From Chloroflexota bacterium (GTDB lineage: Bacteria > Chloroflexota > Anaerolineae > Promineifilales > Promineifilaceae), in contig QQUD01000904.1 in the NCBI GenBank assembly GCA_008501785.1, positions 1 to 8,642 of the forward strand: a stretch of DNA of 8,642 nt, written 5' to 3'. This document shows, piece by piece, positions 1 through 6,206 of the stretch; position 1 is the first letter of the stretch, and every line of letters starts with the position of its first letter. Both the position numbers and the translations under genes were made by a program. The notes under the pieces were generated by a model, which did not search any database, was not told the DNA's origin, and saw only the letters and a program-made list of their open reading frames with translations.

Positions 1-1
1 A

Positions 2-565
2 ACGAAGCTGGAGGGAGAGTTTATTGCCCAAAAGTAGAGGGAGGCGGGAGACATTCCGATTTCGATTTTTAGACCAGCGGGCATTTACGGACCAGGGGAT
101 TTGCGGTTTTTGAAGTTGATTAAGTCGGTTAAAAACGGCCGTTTTCTCATGATCGGCTCCGGCGAAATCGACTACCACATGGTGTATATTGATGATTTAG
201 TTGATGGCATTTTGCTTTGTGGCGAAAAAGAAGAAGCCGTTGGCAATATTTACATCTTGGCAGGTGAGGAAATCGTTAAACTCAACCGGCTGGTGCAAAT
301 TATATCTGATCTAGTTGGCACACAGCCACCTCGGTTCAAAGTGCCGTTTAAACCCGTTTATCTAGCAGGGCATTTGTGCGAAATTGTGTGCAAGCCATTT
401 GGTATTAGTCCACCCATATTCCGTCGTCGTGTTGATTTCTTCCGCAAAACACGCTCGTTTGACATTTCCAAAGCTAAAAATGGGCTAGGCTATCAGCCCA
501 AAGTTAATCTGGAAACAGGATTAAAAAGAACCATTGATTGGTATACAAAAGAAGGATTGCTGTAA
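2..565 (+). pseudogene. NAD-dependent epimerase/dehydratase (extended SDR), 3' part, with an in-frame stop
   Basis: C-terminal part of an extended short-chain dehydrogenase/reductase, probably acting on a nucleotide sugar in the cytoplasm. Codons from base 2 read TKLEGE, then a TAG at 35-37, then REAGDIPISIFRPAGIYGPG. TKLEGE resembles the segment carrying the catalytic Lys of the family's YxxxK motif; the Tyr and the Rossmann domain lie before the window. RPAGIYGPGD (71-100), VYIDDLVDGI (about 184-213) and the C-terminal DISKAKNGLGYQP segment (461-502) are typical substrate-domain landmarks. The TAG interrupts sequence that is family-like on both sides, so the gene looks broken by a nonsense change, or there is a sequence error. 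A TTG at 101 could only restart a fragment lacking the cofactor domain. Its stop (563-565) overlaps the next ATG, so the two genes are co-transcribed. Family assignment is firm; exact substrate is unknown. Confidence 0.8.
132..145. repeat. AACGGCCGTT palindrome, copy 1 (14-bp perfect)
   Basis: AAAACGGCCGTTTT is a perfect 14-bp palindrome inside the epimerase remnant, read there as Asn-Gly-Arg with flanking codons. Confidence 0.85.
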
Positions 566-1326
566 TGGTTGAGATAAATGAACAAGCAGTAAATAAAACG
601 CCACTTTCGGAACAATTAAGCAGCTCTGGTGGTTCAGCACTCGATCGCTACCGGCAAAAAGCGGCTGGCGATATGTCAGTGATGCGTTTGTTGCAATATG
701 AGTTGGGGATGACCCTATTCTCAAATATGGCCGGTGGGGCGGGCTATTTATTGCGGAAATGGTTTATTAGCTCACTCTTTGGCGAGGTTGGCAGCGGCCT
801 GATATTGGGGCGCGGTGTGACTTTGCGTCATCCTGGCAAGATGGCGATTGGGAAAAATGTGGCGATTGATGATTATGTGATGATTGATGCCAGTGGTGCC
901 GGTGAAAATGGCGTTCGCATTAATGATCAAGTGATCGTTTCCAGAAATTGTGTCGTTCAAGGGAAAACTGGTTATGTTCATATTGGTAAGAAGGCCGATA
1001 TTGGTTGCAATACAATGATTACATCCGCGACCGGTATTTCCATAGGCAAATATGTTTTGATTGGTGGGAATTGTTATATCGGCGGAGGGCGCTACTTTGC
1101 AGATAAATTAGATGTGCCCATGATGATGCAGGGCGTCTTTTCCAAAGGACCGGTTATCATCGAAGATGATGTCTGGTTAGGTGCCAATGTGACAGTTCTA
1201 GATGGCGTGCGTATTGGAAAGGGGAGCATCATTGGTGCGGGGGCAGTTGTTACCAAAGATATTCCAGACTATAAGATTGCGGTTGGTATGCCAGCCAGAG
1301 TTATTGGAGATCGACAGGCCAAATAA
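565..1326 (+). CDS. Hexapeptide-repeat acyltransferase (LbH, WcaF/maltose O-acetyltransferase-like)
   Basis: 253-residue left-handed beta-helix acyltransferase, probably O-acetylating a sugar or glycan precursor with acetyl-CoA. Residues 1-75 are a helical, low-similarity N-terminus. Hexapeptide repeats run from about 80 to 232, with repeated IG/VxIG-type turns (AIGKNVAI, HIGKKADIG, SIGKYVLIGG, RIGKGSIIGAGAVVTKDIP). The end, VGMPARVIG (240-248), is the usual closing strand of the family. The ATG at 565 is chosen because it overlaps the upstream stop (TAATG) and has GAAGGA at 551-556, 8 nt away; the in-frame TTG at 538 lies inside the previous gene and has no good ribosome site. The loop before the KGPVIIEDDVWLG segment (172-193) has no His where maltose-acetyltransferase relatives often carry the catalytic one, so the acyl-transfer chemistry is less certain than the fold. 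Downstream gene follows after 49 nt. Confidence 0.88.
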   Translation: MVEINEQAVNKTPLSEQLSSSGGSALDRYRQKAAGDMSVMRLLQYELGMTLFSNMAGGAGYLLRKWFISSLFGEVGSGLILGRGVTLRHPGKMAIGKNVAIDDYVMIDASGAGENGVRINDQVIVSRNCVVQGKTGYVHIGKKADIGCNTMITSATGISIGKYVLIGGNCYIGGGRYFADKLDVPMMMQGVFSKGPVIIEDDVWLGANVTVLDGVRIGKGSIIGAGAVVTKDIPDYKIAVGMPARVIGDRQAK

Positions 1327-1375
1327 GCGTCTGATCTCTCAAAATGCAAACAACAACTTGCTAAAGGTTCATCTC

Positions 1376-2374
1376 ATGGAAAAAACACAGGCAGCCTTGG
1401 AACCACCTACAAAACCAATGGCTACACCGCAAGAAAATTTACGAAAAACTGTTTTTAGCGTGCTAAAAATAGTTGTTTCTGCTGGACTCATTTTTTGGAT
1501 TTTGCGAGGCACCAATTTAGCTGAAATCTGGTTTGCTTTTCAAGCCGCCGATTTTCGTTTACTCGCATTAGCTTTTTCACTACACATCTTTGGTTATATG
1601 TATAGTGCCTTTCGTTGGCGTTTATTATTACGGTCTCGTGGTTCAGATTGTTCGATAGTGTTTCTAATGATCTCCTACCTTGTTGGGGCATTTTTTAACA
1701 ACTTGCTGCCATCGACTATTGGGGGCGACGTTTACCGTGCATATGATTCCTATCGATTAGGACAAAGCAAATCAAGTGCGCTTGCGGTTGTATTTGTCGA
1801 TCGGTTTTTGGGTTTATTGGCTTTAATGGTGTTTGCGCTATTGGCTTTGTTAAGCTCCAATAAACTGACTGAAAATATTCCATATCTATTTGTATGGGTT
1901 CTTTTGGGGACGTTGGGCATGTCTGCGTTTGTCTGGCTTATTTTCTGGCCTCCCAAATGGTTGCCCGGTCTAATTGCCAATATGAGGCTGCCATTTGGCA
2001 ATAAAATCAAGGGAATTATTCAGGCCTTTCTGGATTTTGAAGGGCAACGTACCGTTTTGATTAAGGCCTTTTTATGGTCTGTTATGTTACAGGCAAACGT
2101 TATTTTGCATTATTATTTGATTGCCCTGGCATTAGGATTGCCCATCCCATTTTTAAGTTTTTTCCTGATTATTCCTCTGGCAACTGTTATCACAATGCTG
2201 CCAATTTCTGTAAATGGCATCGGTGTTCGTGAAAACATCTATATCTTTTTCTTCGCCTCATTTGCAGTGACAAAACCCGAGGCAATTGCGTTTGCCTGGG
2301 CAGCTTATGGTGTTCTTTTGCTTCAGGGTGTGATGGGTGGAATCATTTACGCTTTTCGAAAACATCGTGATTAG
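1376..2374 (+). CDS. YbhN/UPF0104-type polytopic membrane protein (LPG synthase TM-domain family), copy 1
   Basis: 332-residue inner-membrane protein of the flippase-like UPF0104 family (PF03706), the transmembrane half of lysylphosphatidylglycerol synthase. Relatives are proposed to flip or handle lipids and lipid-linked intermediates; substrate here is unknown. Residues 1-22 are soluble, followed by some eight hydrophobic segments (about 25-43, 62-77, 97-112, 136-160, 168-190, 230-254, 258-278, 286-325). Family landmarks are present: RWRLLLR (80-86), LPSTIGGDVYRA (111-122), the Asp-Arg of VDRFLGL (141-147) and LPISVNGIGVRE (275-286). The start ATG has AAAGG at 1363-1367, 8 nt upstream; a longer frame opening at 1202 would overlap the acyltransferase and has no hydrophobic or family sequence before this Met. 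Lies 49 nt after the acyltransferase, likely same transcript, and is closed by the hairpin at 2428-2456. A divergent second copy is at 7263. Confidence 0.87.
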   Translation: MEKTQAALEPPTKPMATPQENLRKTVFSVLKIVVSAGLIFWILRGTNLAEIWFAFQAADFRLLALAFSLHIFGYMYSAFRWRLLLRSRGSDCSIVFLMISYLVGAFFNNLLPSTIGGDVYRAYDSYRLGQSKSSALAVVFVDRFLGLLALMVFALLALLSSNKLTENIPYLFVWVLLGTLGMSAFVWLIFWPPKWLPGLIANMRLPFGNKIKGIIQAFLDFEGQRTVLIKAFLWSVMLQANVILHYYLIALALGLPIPFLSFFLIIPLATVITMLPISVNGIGVRENIYIFFFASFAVTKPEAIAFAWAAYGVLLLQGVMGGIIYAFRKHRD

Positions 2375-2427
2375 GTAATGTGTGCCGTTTCCACTATTTT
2401 TGTTTGAGATGAAACTCTATAATTTAC

Positions 2428-2456
2428 AAGTCAGCTCTCGTTTAGAGGGCTGACTT
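2428..2456 (+). terminator. Rho-independent terminator-like hairpin after the first operon
   Basis: AAGTCAGCTCTC (2428-2439) pairs with GAGGGCTGACTT (2445-2456): a 12-bp stem with one T-G wobble and a 5-nt loop GTTTA. It begins 54 nt after the stop of the membrane-protein gene and is followed by a short, impure T tract (ACTTTGTT). It probably ends the epimerase-acyltransferase-YbhN transcript, although leak into the glycosidase gene 32 nt further on is possible. Confidence 0.7.
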
Positions 2457-2487
2457 TGTTGCATAAAGTTGAGGGCATTGAATAGAT

Positions 2488-4632
2488 ATGATTGTTCAAC
2501 TCTTTTTTTTCGGATTGTCGCTTCTTCTTCGAGGGGAAGGTGTTTTGTTACGTCGCAAAGATGTGGCATTTGGGATGCGATTGTTGGGCTGGTTTTTGTG
2601 TATGGCTGGCTGGTGGAGCATGTTGGTTGGGTTTGGCGCGTTTGCGCGCCTCTGGCCGATTTTTCCTGCTGCAATCATTGGCGCTGTTTTGCATCATCGT
2701 TGGCATGATGGGGCACAAGAATATGCAGTTCTTATTGGCGTTGATCTCGTGATGGTTATGGCCACTGGGCTGCTGGCTTTGCCTCCGCTTGCTTTTGTGG
2801 AGCTGATTGGTATCGCATTTTTGTTAGCCCTGGTGGGTTTGATAATTGAACTGGCCGCACGATTTACAACGCAGCGGATTAGCTGGTTGTGGTTGTCGGG
2901 GCTTGGTGTTGTTGTCCTGTTCGCACTTGTCGTGTTTCCCGTGACTCGTGGCACGATGGTGCGTATTTTTGAATCACGGTTTTTGTATTTGGTGCCTGAG
3001 GTGTTGGTTGCGGATGTGACGCCTTTTCCAACGCCGCGTCCCACATTAACGCCATCACCTACTGTGGCAGTAGTGGAGACGGTTGAGGTATCTCCAACGA
3101 TAGTTGTGACACCTGTTCCCGAGGAGTCGACGATGACGCCTGTGGAGACGCCTGTTGGGGAGGAAACGGCCGTTCCCTCCCCCAAAACCATCGGCCAACA
3201 ATGGACTCCATACCTTGAATGGGAATATCCCAACCCATCCTATCAAGGCAATCCATTTGATTTAGCAGCATCCGCAACCTTCACCCATGCAGAAAGTGGC
3301 GAAACAATTTCCACAAACCTGTTTTATGCTGGTGATGACACCTGGCATTTGCGTTTTACCGGCACATTGCCAGGTATTTGGTCATTCGAAACGATCAGCA
3401 ACGACCCAGAACTTGATGGGCATCAAGATGTCGTGCAAATTGAACACAACCCAGGCGTGGCTGGATTTGTCACCCAATATGAAAATAAATGGGGACGAAC
3501 AGGCATTGATCGCGCATTTGTACCGCAATATTTAATGATTGGTGGACCCCAAACCTATTATCAAAATCCTGGAGAACTTGATTATATCCGGCAGACGTTT
3601 ATGGTTGAGCATGGTTTTAATGGTGTGCATACTTTGGTGTTTTGCCGCTGGTTTGATATTGAGCAAAAACAATGTAGTCGGGTTAATGTTGCTGATCCCA
3701 ACCCAGATTTGCGCACCTTTGAGGCATTAGAGGACCTCATTACAATGGTTCACGCCAATGGGGGCGTGGTGCATATTTGGATGTGGGGAGACGATTCTCG
3801 CAGTGAGAATCAAAAACGATGGGGAATTAATAGTGAAGCTGATAAACGGCTGCAGCGATATATTGCTGCGCGACTTGGTCCGCTCCCCGGCTGGACGATG
3901 GGATATGGTTATGATCTGTATGAATGGGCAACCGGAGATGAACTGACTGAATGGCATGACTATATGCAAGCACATCTAGGATGGTCACATTACCTTGGCG
4001 GTCGATCTCAACCAGACCCGGCTATATCCCAGCTATCTGAAGAATTGGATTATTCAGCTTATGAGCAGTTAGAGCCAACCTATGATGATTTTGTGGCTGC
4101 TTTTGACGATAGACCGTATAAACCCTCTTTTTCTGAAGACCGTTTTCGGATTCAAGAAGATTCTCGATATGAAAATCGGAATTGGTCGATGGATGAGGTG
4201 CGGCTTGCGCTTTGGCACTCGACATTGGCTGGTGGGGTGGCCAATATCTGGGGAAACATATCAATCGATAAGGGTGCGAATGGTGGTGAAAGCATTTCTG
4301 AGCCGTTCCCAAATCCTGAGCAAGTAAAAACGTATGCTTTGTTTTTTGAAAATCGCTTTTGGGTAGATATGGTGCGGTGCAATGAGTTGACAGATGGGTA
4401 TTGTTTAATGCGGCCGACAAATGCACATTATGTTTTTTATGCTGAAGATGCGGATTCGGTTCAGATGGATTTGACGGGGATGTTGGAAGGGGAAACGGCC
4501 GTTGCCATAGACACCCGGTTGGCATATGAAGAAATTTCTTTAGGTGAACTCAATCCAGAAGATCAAATATGGACTGCTCCCTATCAATCTGATTGGGCGA
4601 TTGCAGTTGGAGAATTCCCTCGAAATCCATAA
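2488..4632 (+). CDS. Membrane-anchored DUF5060 / TIM-barrel (DUF4038-like) glycosidase-like protein
   Basis: 714-residue protein in three parts. Residues 28-153 contain about five hydrophobic helices (roughly 28-50, 56-68, 80-98, 101-121, 134-152). Residues 176-237 are a Pro/Thr/Val-rich spacer (PTPRPTLTPSPT at 181-192). From W239 comes a DUF5060-like beta domain (PYLEW, GNPFDLAASATF, AGDDTWHLRFTGTLPGIWSF, to about 320), then a TIM-barrel region like DUF4038/apiosidase-type glycosidases (about 325-630) and a C-terminal beta domain. Candidate catalytic acids by position are E479 (in YDLYEW) and E550 (in KPSFSEDRF); neither is proven. The enzyme part is presumably extracytoplasmic, trimming or cleaving a surface glycan. 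ATG 2488 has GAGGG at 2471-2475, a rather long 12 nt away. The helical block is unusual: the paralogue at 8435 has only a signal peptide. The coding strand of the helical block is G/T-rich, changing abruptly to A/C-rich after the palindrome at 3165. Confidence 0.82.
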   Translation: MIVQLFFFGLSLLLRGEGVLLRRKDVAFGMRLLGWFLCMAGWWSMLVGFGAFARLWPIFPAAIIGAVLHHRWHDGAQEYAVLIGVDLVMVMATGLLALPPLAFVELIGIAFLLALVGLIIELAARFTTQRISWLWLSGLGVVVLFALVVFPVTRGTMVRIFESRFLYLVPEVLVADVTPFPTPRPTLTPSPTVAVVETVEVSPTIVVTPVPEESTMTPVETPVGEETAVPSPKTIGQQWTPYLEWEYPNPSYQGNPFDLAASATFTHAESGETISTNLFYAGDDTWHLRFTGTLPGIWSFETISNDPELDGHQDVVQIEHNPGVAGFVTQYENKWGRTGIDRAFVPQYLMIGGPQTYYQNPGELDYIRQTFMVEHGFNGVHTLVFCRWFDIEQKQCSRVNVADPNPDLRTFEALEDLITMVHANGGVVHIWMWGDDSRSENQKRWGINSEADKRLQRYIAARLGPLPGWTMGYGYDLYEWATGDELTEWHDYMQAHLGWSHYLGGRSQPDPAISQLSEELDYSAYEQLEPTYDDFVAAFDDRPYKPSFSEDRFRIQEDSRYENRNWSMDEVRLALWHSTLAGGVANIWGNISIDKGANGGESISEPFPNPEQVKTYALFFENRFWVDMVRCNELTDGYCLMRPTNAHYVFYAEDADSVQMDLTGMLEGETAVAIDTRLAYEEISLGELNPEDQIWTAPYQSDWAIAVGEFPRNP
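3157..3182. repeat. AACGGCCGTT palindrome, copy 2, within a 26-bp near-perfect palindrome
   Basis: The core AACGGCCGTT (3165-3174) is flanked by GGGGAGGA and CCCTCCCC; 12 of 13 base pairs of symmetry hold (the 3164/3175 pair fails). It lies in the linker of the membrane-anchored glycosidase, read as Glu-Thr-Ala-Val, ten residues before the DUF5060 domain. Confidence 0.85.
4491..4506. repeat. AACGGCCGTT palindrome, copy 3
   Basis: Core 4494-4503; outer GG (4491-4492) and CC (4505-4506) continue the symmetry after one mismatch. It lies in the C-terminal beta domain of the same glycosidase, again read as Glu-Thr-Ala-Val. Confidence 0.8.
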
Positions 4633-4660
4633 GAGAAAATTCAATTAACCCCCATCATTC

Positions 4661-4699
4661 CGGCGAAAATCTGCATTTTACCAATGCGGATTTTCGCCG
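4661..4699 (+). terminator. Strong hairpin after the membrane-anchored glycosidase
   Basis: CGGCGAAAATC (4661-4671) pairs with GATTTTCGCCG (4689-4699); one T-G wobble (4672/4688) and GCATT/AATGC extend it to a 17-bp stem around the 5-nt loop TTACC. It starts 28 nt after the glycosidase stop and is followed by CATTATTT, a weak U tract. The best reading is a transcription terminator for the 2488-4632 gene. Because both arms contain A/T runs, it could function from either strand, but there is no gene on the minus strand here to need it. Confidence 0.72.
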
Positions 4700-4759
4700 C
4701 ATTATTTGCACAATGTAGATCGTAAGGTTCGTTTTAACAATTATTCGTTATGATTTGAT

Positions 4760-4799
4760 TCAATAATCATCTTAAAATGGAAAACAGATGATTTATTGA
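4760..4799. repeat. Imperfect AT-rich inverted repeat
   Basis: TCAATAATCATCT (4760-4772) is complementary to AGATGATTTATTGA (4786-4799) with a single extra T on the right arm, around a 13-nt loop. It could be an operator, a transcript hairpin in a long leader, or chance in AT-rich DNA. Confidence 0.4.
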
Positions 4800-4921
4800 T
4801 TAAATTATTTAGAAAAGTAATTCTGAATAAACGGATTTAGCGGACGACACACTCTACTTCTTAGCAGCAATACCCATAAATACGTTATTTCATCACTGCA
4901 TTTTAAAGTAAACCAAACAAG

Positions 4922-4953
4922 ACAATTTGATAACCAGATAAGGTTGAAATTGT
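4922..4953. promoter_or_regulatory. Spaced inverted repeat upstream of the deacetylase, possible operator
   Basis: ACAATTT (4922-4928) and AAATTGT (4947-4953) form a perfect 7-bp inverted repeat with 18 nt between. The right arm overlaps the poor -35 candidate for the 5041 gene, the position expected for a repressor or activator site. No known regulator motif is recognised and such short AT repeats can arise by chance. Confidence 0.25.
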
Positions 4954-5040
4954 GGTACCTTCACATGCAAATTTTATAACTGAGTCTTGAATTACAAGTC
5001 AAAGTTATTATTATTTCTAAATTAACCAACAGGTCTCATT

Positions 5041-6177
5041 ATGTTACGCAGGAAGTTTGCTAAAGCACTTAATGAAATCCCGATTGAAATTCAACGATTA
5101 CGAAAGAACAAGTATCCGAGATTTGTAACAACGTCAATTAACCGTTTTTTTGTAGATGAAGTGCCTGTTTTCATGTTCCACAGCGTCACAGCGGCGCAAT
5201 TTGAATTCCAACTTCGATATTTAAAAGAAAATCAATACGAAACATTAACTTTGAAACAGTTTATGGCTTTTTTGTCTGGTGCGTTTTCTCCAATAAACCC
5301 ATCAGTACTGCTAACTTTTGACGATGGTGATAAAAGTTGGTACGAAGTTGCATACCCCTTGCTGCAAAAATATGATTATCATGCCGTTGGCTTTTTGGTA
5401 CCTTCCTACATTTGCGAAGAAACCAGCCTTGATAGTGCATGGATGTCTTGGGATGAAGTGCGCGAGATAGAAAGTAGTGGTGTAATGGAGATGGAATCAC
5501 ATACATTCCACCATGCTCGCGTGTTTACAGGAAGACAGGTGATAGATTTCTATCATCCTCAGTATAACTTCAATCCTTTGAATTTGGATATTCCCTGGGT
5601 TATGAGGGGAGATCAATTTCATAATCAATTAGATTGGGGAACGCCGATTTATCAACATGAATCTCTTTATGCAGGCTCTGTTCGATATTGTGACGACGAA
5701 GTGATTCGTGAGAAGTGTGTTGCCTGGGTAAAGCGGCAAGGTGGTGTTAAATTTTTCAATGAGGCCAATTGGCAGAAAAAGATTCAAGCATTTTATAAAT
5801 CCCTTGATGCAGAACTTACAAATCAGGTCCCAAGGTATGAATCCTCAGAGGATAGAGATGCTGCGATTTATTCTGATTTGCTGAAAGCAAAACATACTTT
5901 AGAGGAAAAGCTGCAAAAACGAATTAGCCATCTTTGTTATCCTTGGGGGGCAGGGAGCGAAAAAGCAGTCAATTTGAGTCGCCAGGCAGGGTATGAAAGC
6001 AACTTTTGGGTTGTTAATAATGTGAGGAATTGTAATCGTCAAGGCGACTCGCCTTTTTATAATTCCCGCTTGAAGGATGATTATTTAGTTCGATTACCGG
6101 GGCAGGGGCGCCAACCATTGTCAAAAATTTTTACAATGAAAATCTCTCGCCGGTTTCAAAAAACGAATATTTATTGA
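5041..6177 (+). CDS. Polysaccharide deacetylase (NodB-like, CE4), with a long insertion
   Basis: 378-residue NodB-homology protein, expected to remove N- or O-linked acyl groups from a glycan with a divalent metal. The opening strand is VPVFMFHSVT (41-50). Motif 1 is TFDDG (92-96), giving the catalytic base Asp and a metal Asp. Motif 2 is SHTFHH (153-158), with metal ligands H154 and H158. Motif 3 appears as YPWGAGSEKAV (300-310), after which AGYES (316-320) is typical. Between motifs 2 and 3 lie about 140 residues, more than in a compact NodB domain; 165-280 is hydrophilic, Trp/Tyr/His-rich and without recognised domain. No convincing signal peptide is visible: the first 25 residues are strongly basic with no long hydrophobic run, so it may act in the cytoplasm or be peripheral. 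ATG 5041 has only a weak AGGT (5031-5034) as ribosome site. Next gene starts 29 nt downstream. Confidence 0.85.
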   Translation: MLRRKFAKALNEIPIEIQRLRKNKYPRFVTTSINRFFVDEVPVFMFHSVTAAQFEFQLRYLKENQYETLTLKQFMAFLSGAFSPINPSVLLTFDDGDKSWYEVAYPLLQKYDYHAVGFLVPSYICEETSLDSAWMSWDEVREIESSGVMEMESHTFHHARVFTGRQVIDFYHPQYNFNPLNLDIPWVMRGDQFHNQLDWGTPIYQHESLYAGSVRYCDDEVIREKCVAWVKRQGGVKFFNEANWQKKIQAFYKSLDAELTNQVPRYESSEDRDAAIYSDLLKAKHTLEEKLQKRISHLCYPWGAGSEKAVNLSRQAGYESNFWVVNNVRNCNRQGDSPFYNSRLKDDYLVRLPGQGRQPLSKIFTMKISRRFQKTNIY

Positions 6178-6206
6178 TTGTAGTTATAGTTGTATAGGAT
6201 GTACCA

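Larger units (their letters stand above)
4700..5040. other. AT-rich intergenic region without a gene, carrying inverted repeats
   Basis: About 340 bases with no plausible coding frame. It is visibly richer in A and T than the genes either side and holds two inverted-repeat structures, described separately at 4760-4799 and 4922-4953. It must contain the promoter for the deacetylase gene. A possible -10 element is TATAAC at 4975-4980 with a poor -35 TTGTGG at 4950-4955 (19-nt spacer); this pairing is weak. The region marks the boundary between the first and second transcription units. Confidence 0.6.

Noticed and set aside
101..565. TTG at 101 as the true start of a 154-residue protein
   Set aside because: Conserved epimerase sequence continues upstream in the same frame (RPAGIYGPGD and earlier), so 101 is only an internal Leu codon.
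1202..1375. 58-residue N-terminal extension of the first YbhN-type protein
   Set aside because: It overlaps the well-supported acyltransferase in another frame, has no family sequence, and the ATG at 1376 has a ribosome site.
3001..3200. Tandem repeat in the Pro/Thr linker
   Set aside because: The residues are compositionally biased but the DNA shows no regular repeat unit.
2694..3233. 179-codon open frame on the minus strand
   Set aside because: Ser/Thr/Val-rich low-complexity shadow of the Pro/Thr linker and membrane block of the + strand glycosidase; no start signals and no recognisable domain.
4411..4416. Sixth CGGCCG
   Set aside because: Flanked by G and A, so it is not the ACGGCCGT word; counted only as background.
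4022..4525. 167-codon open frame on the minus strand
   Set aside because: Composition (many His, Pro, Ser) is that of an antisense shadow of the TIM-barrel coding region, whose + strand motifs are clear.
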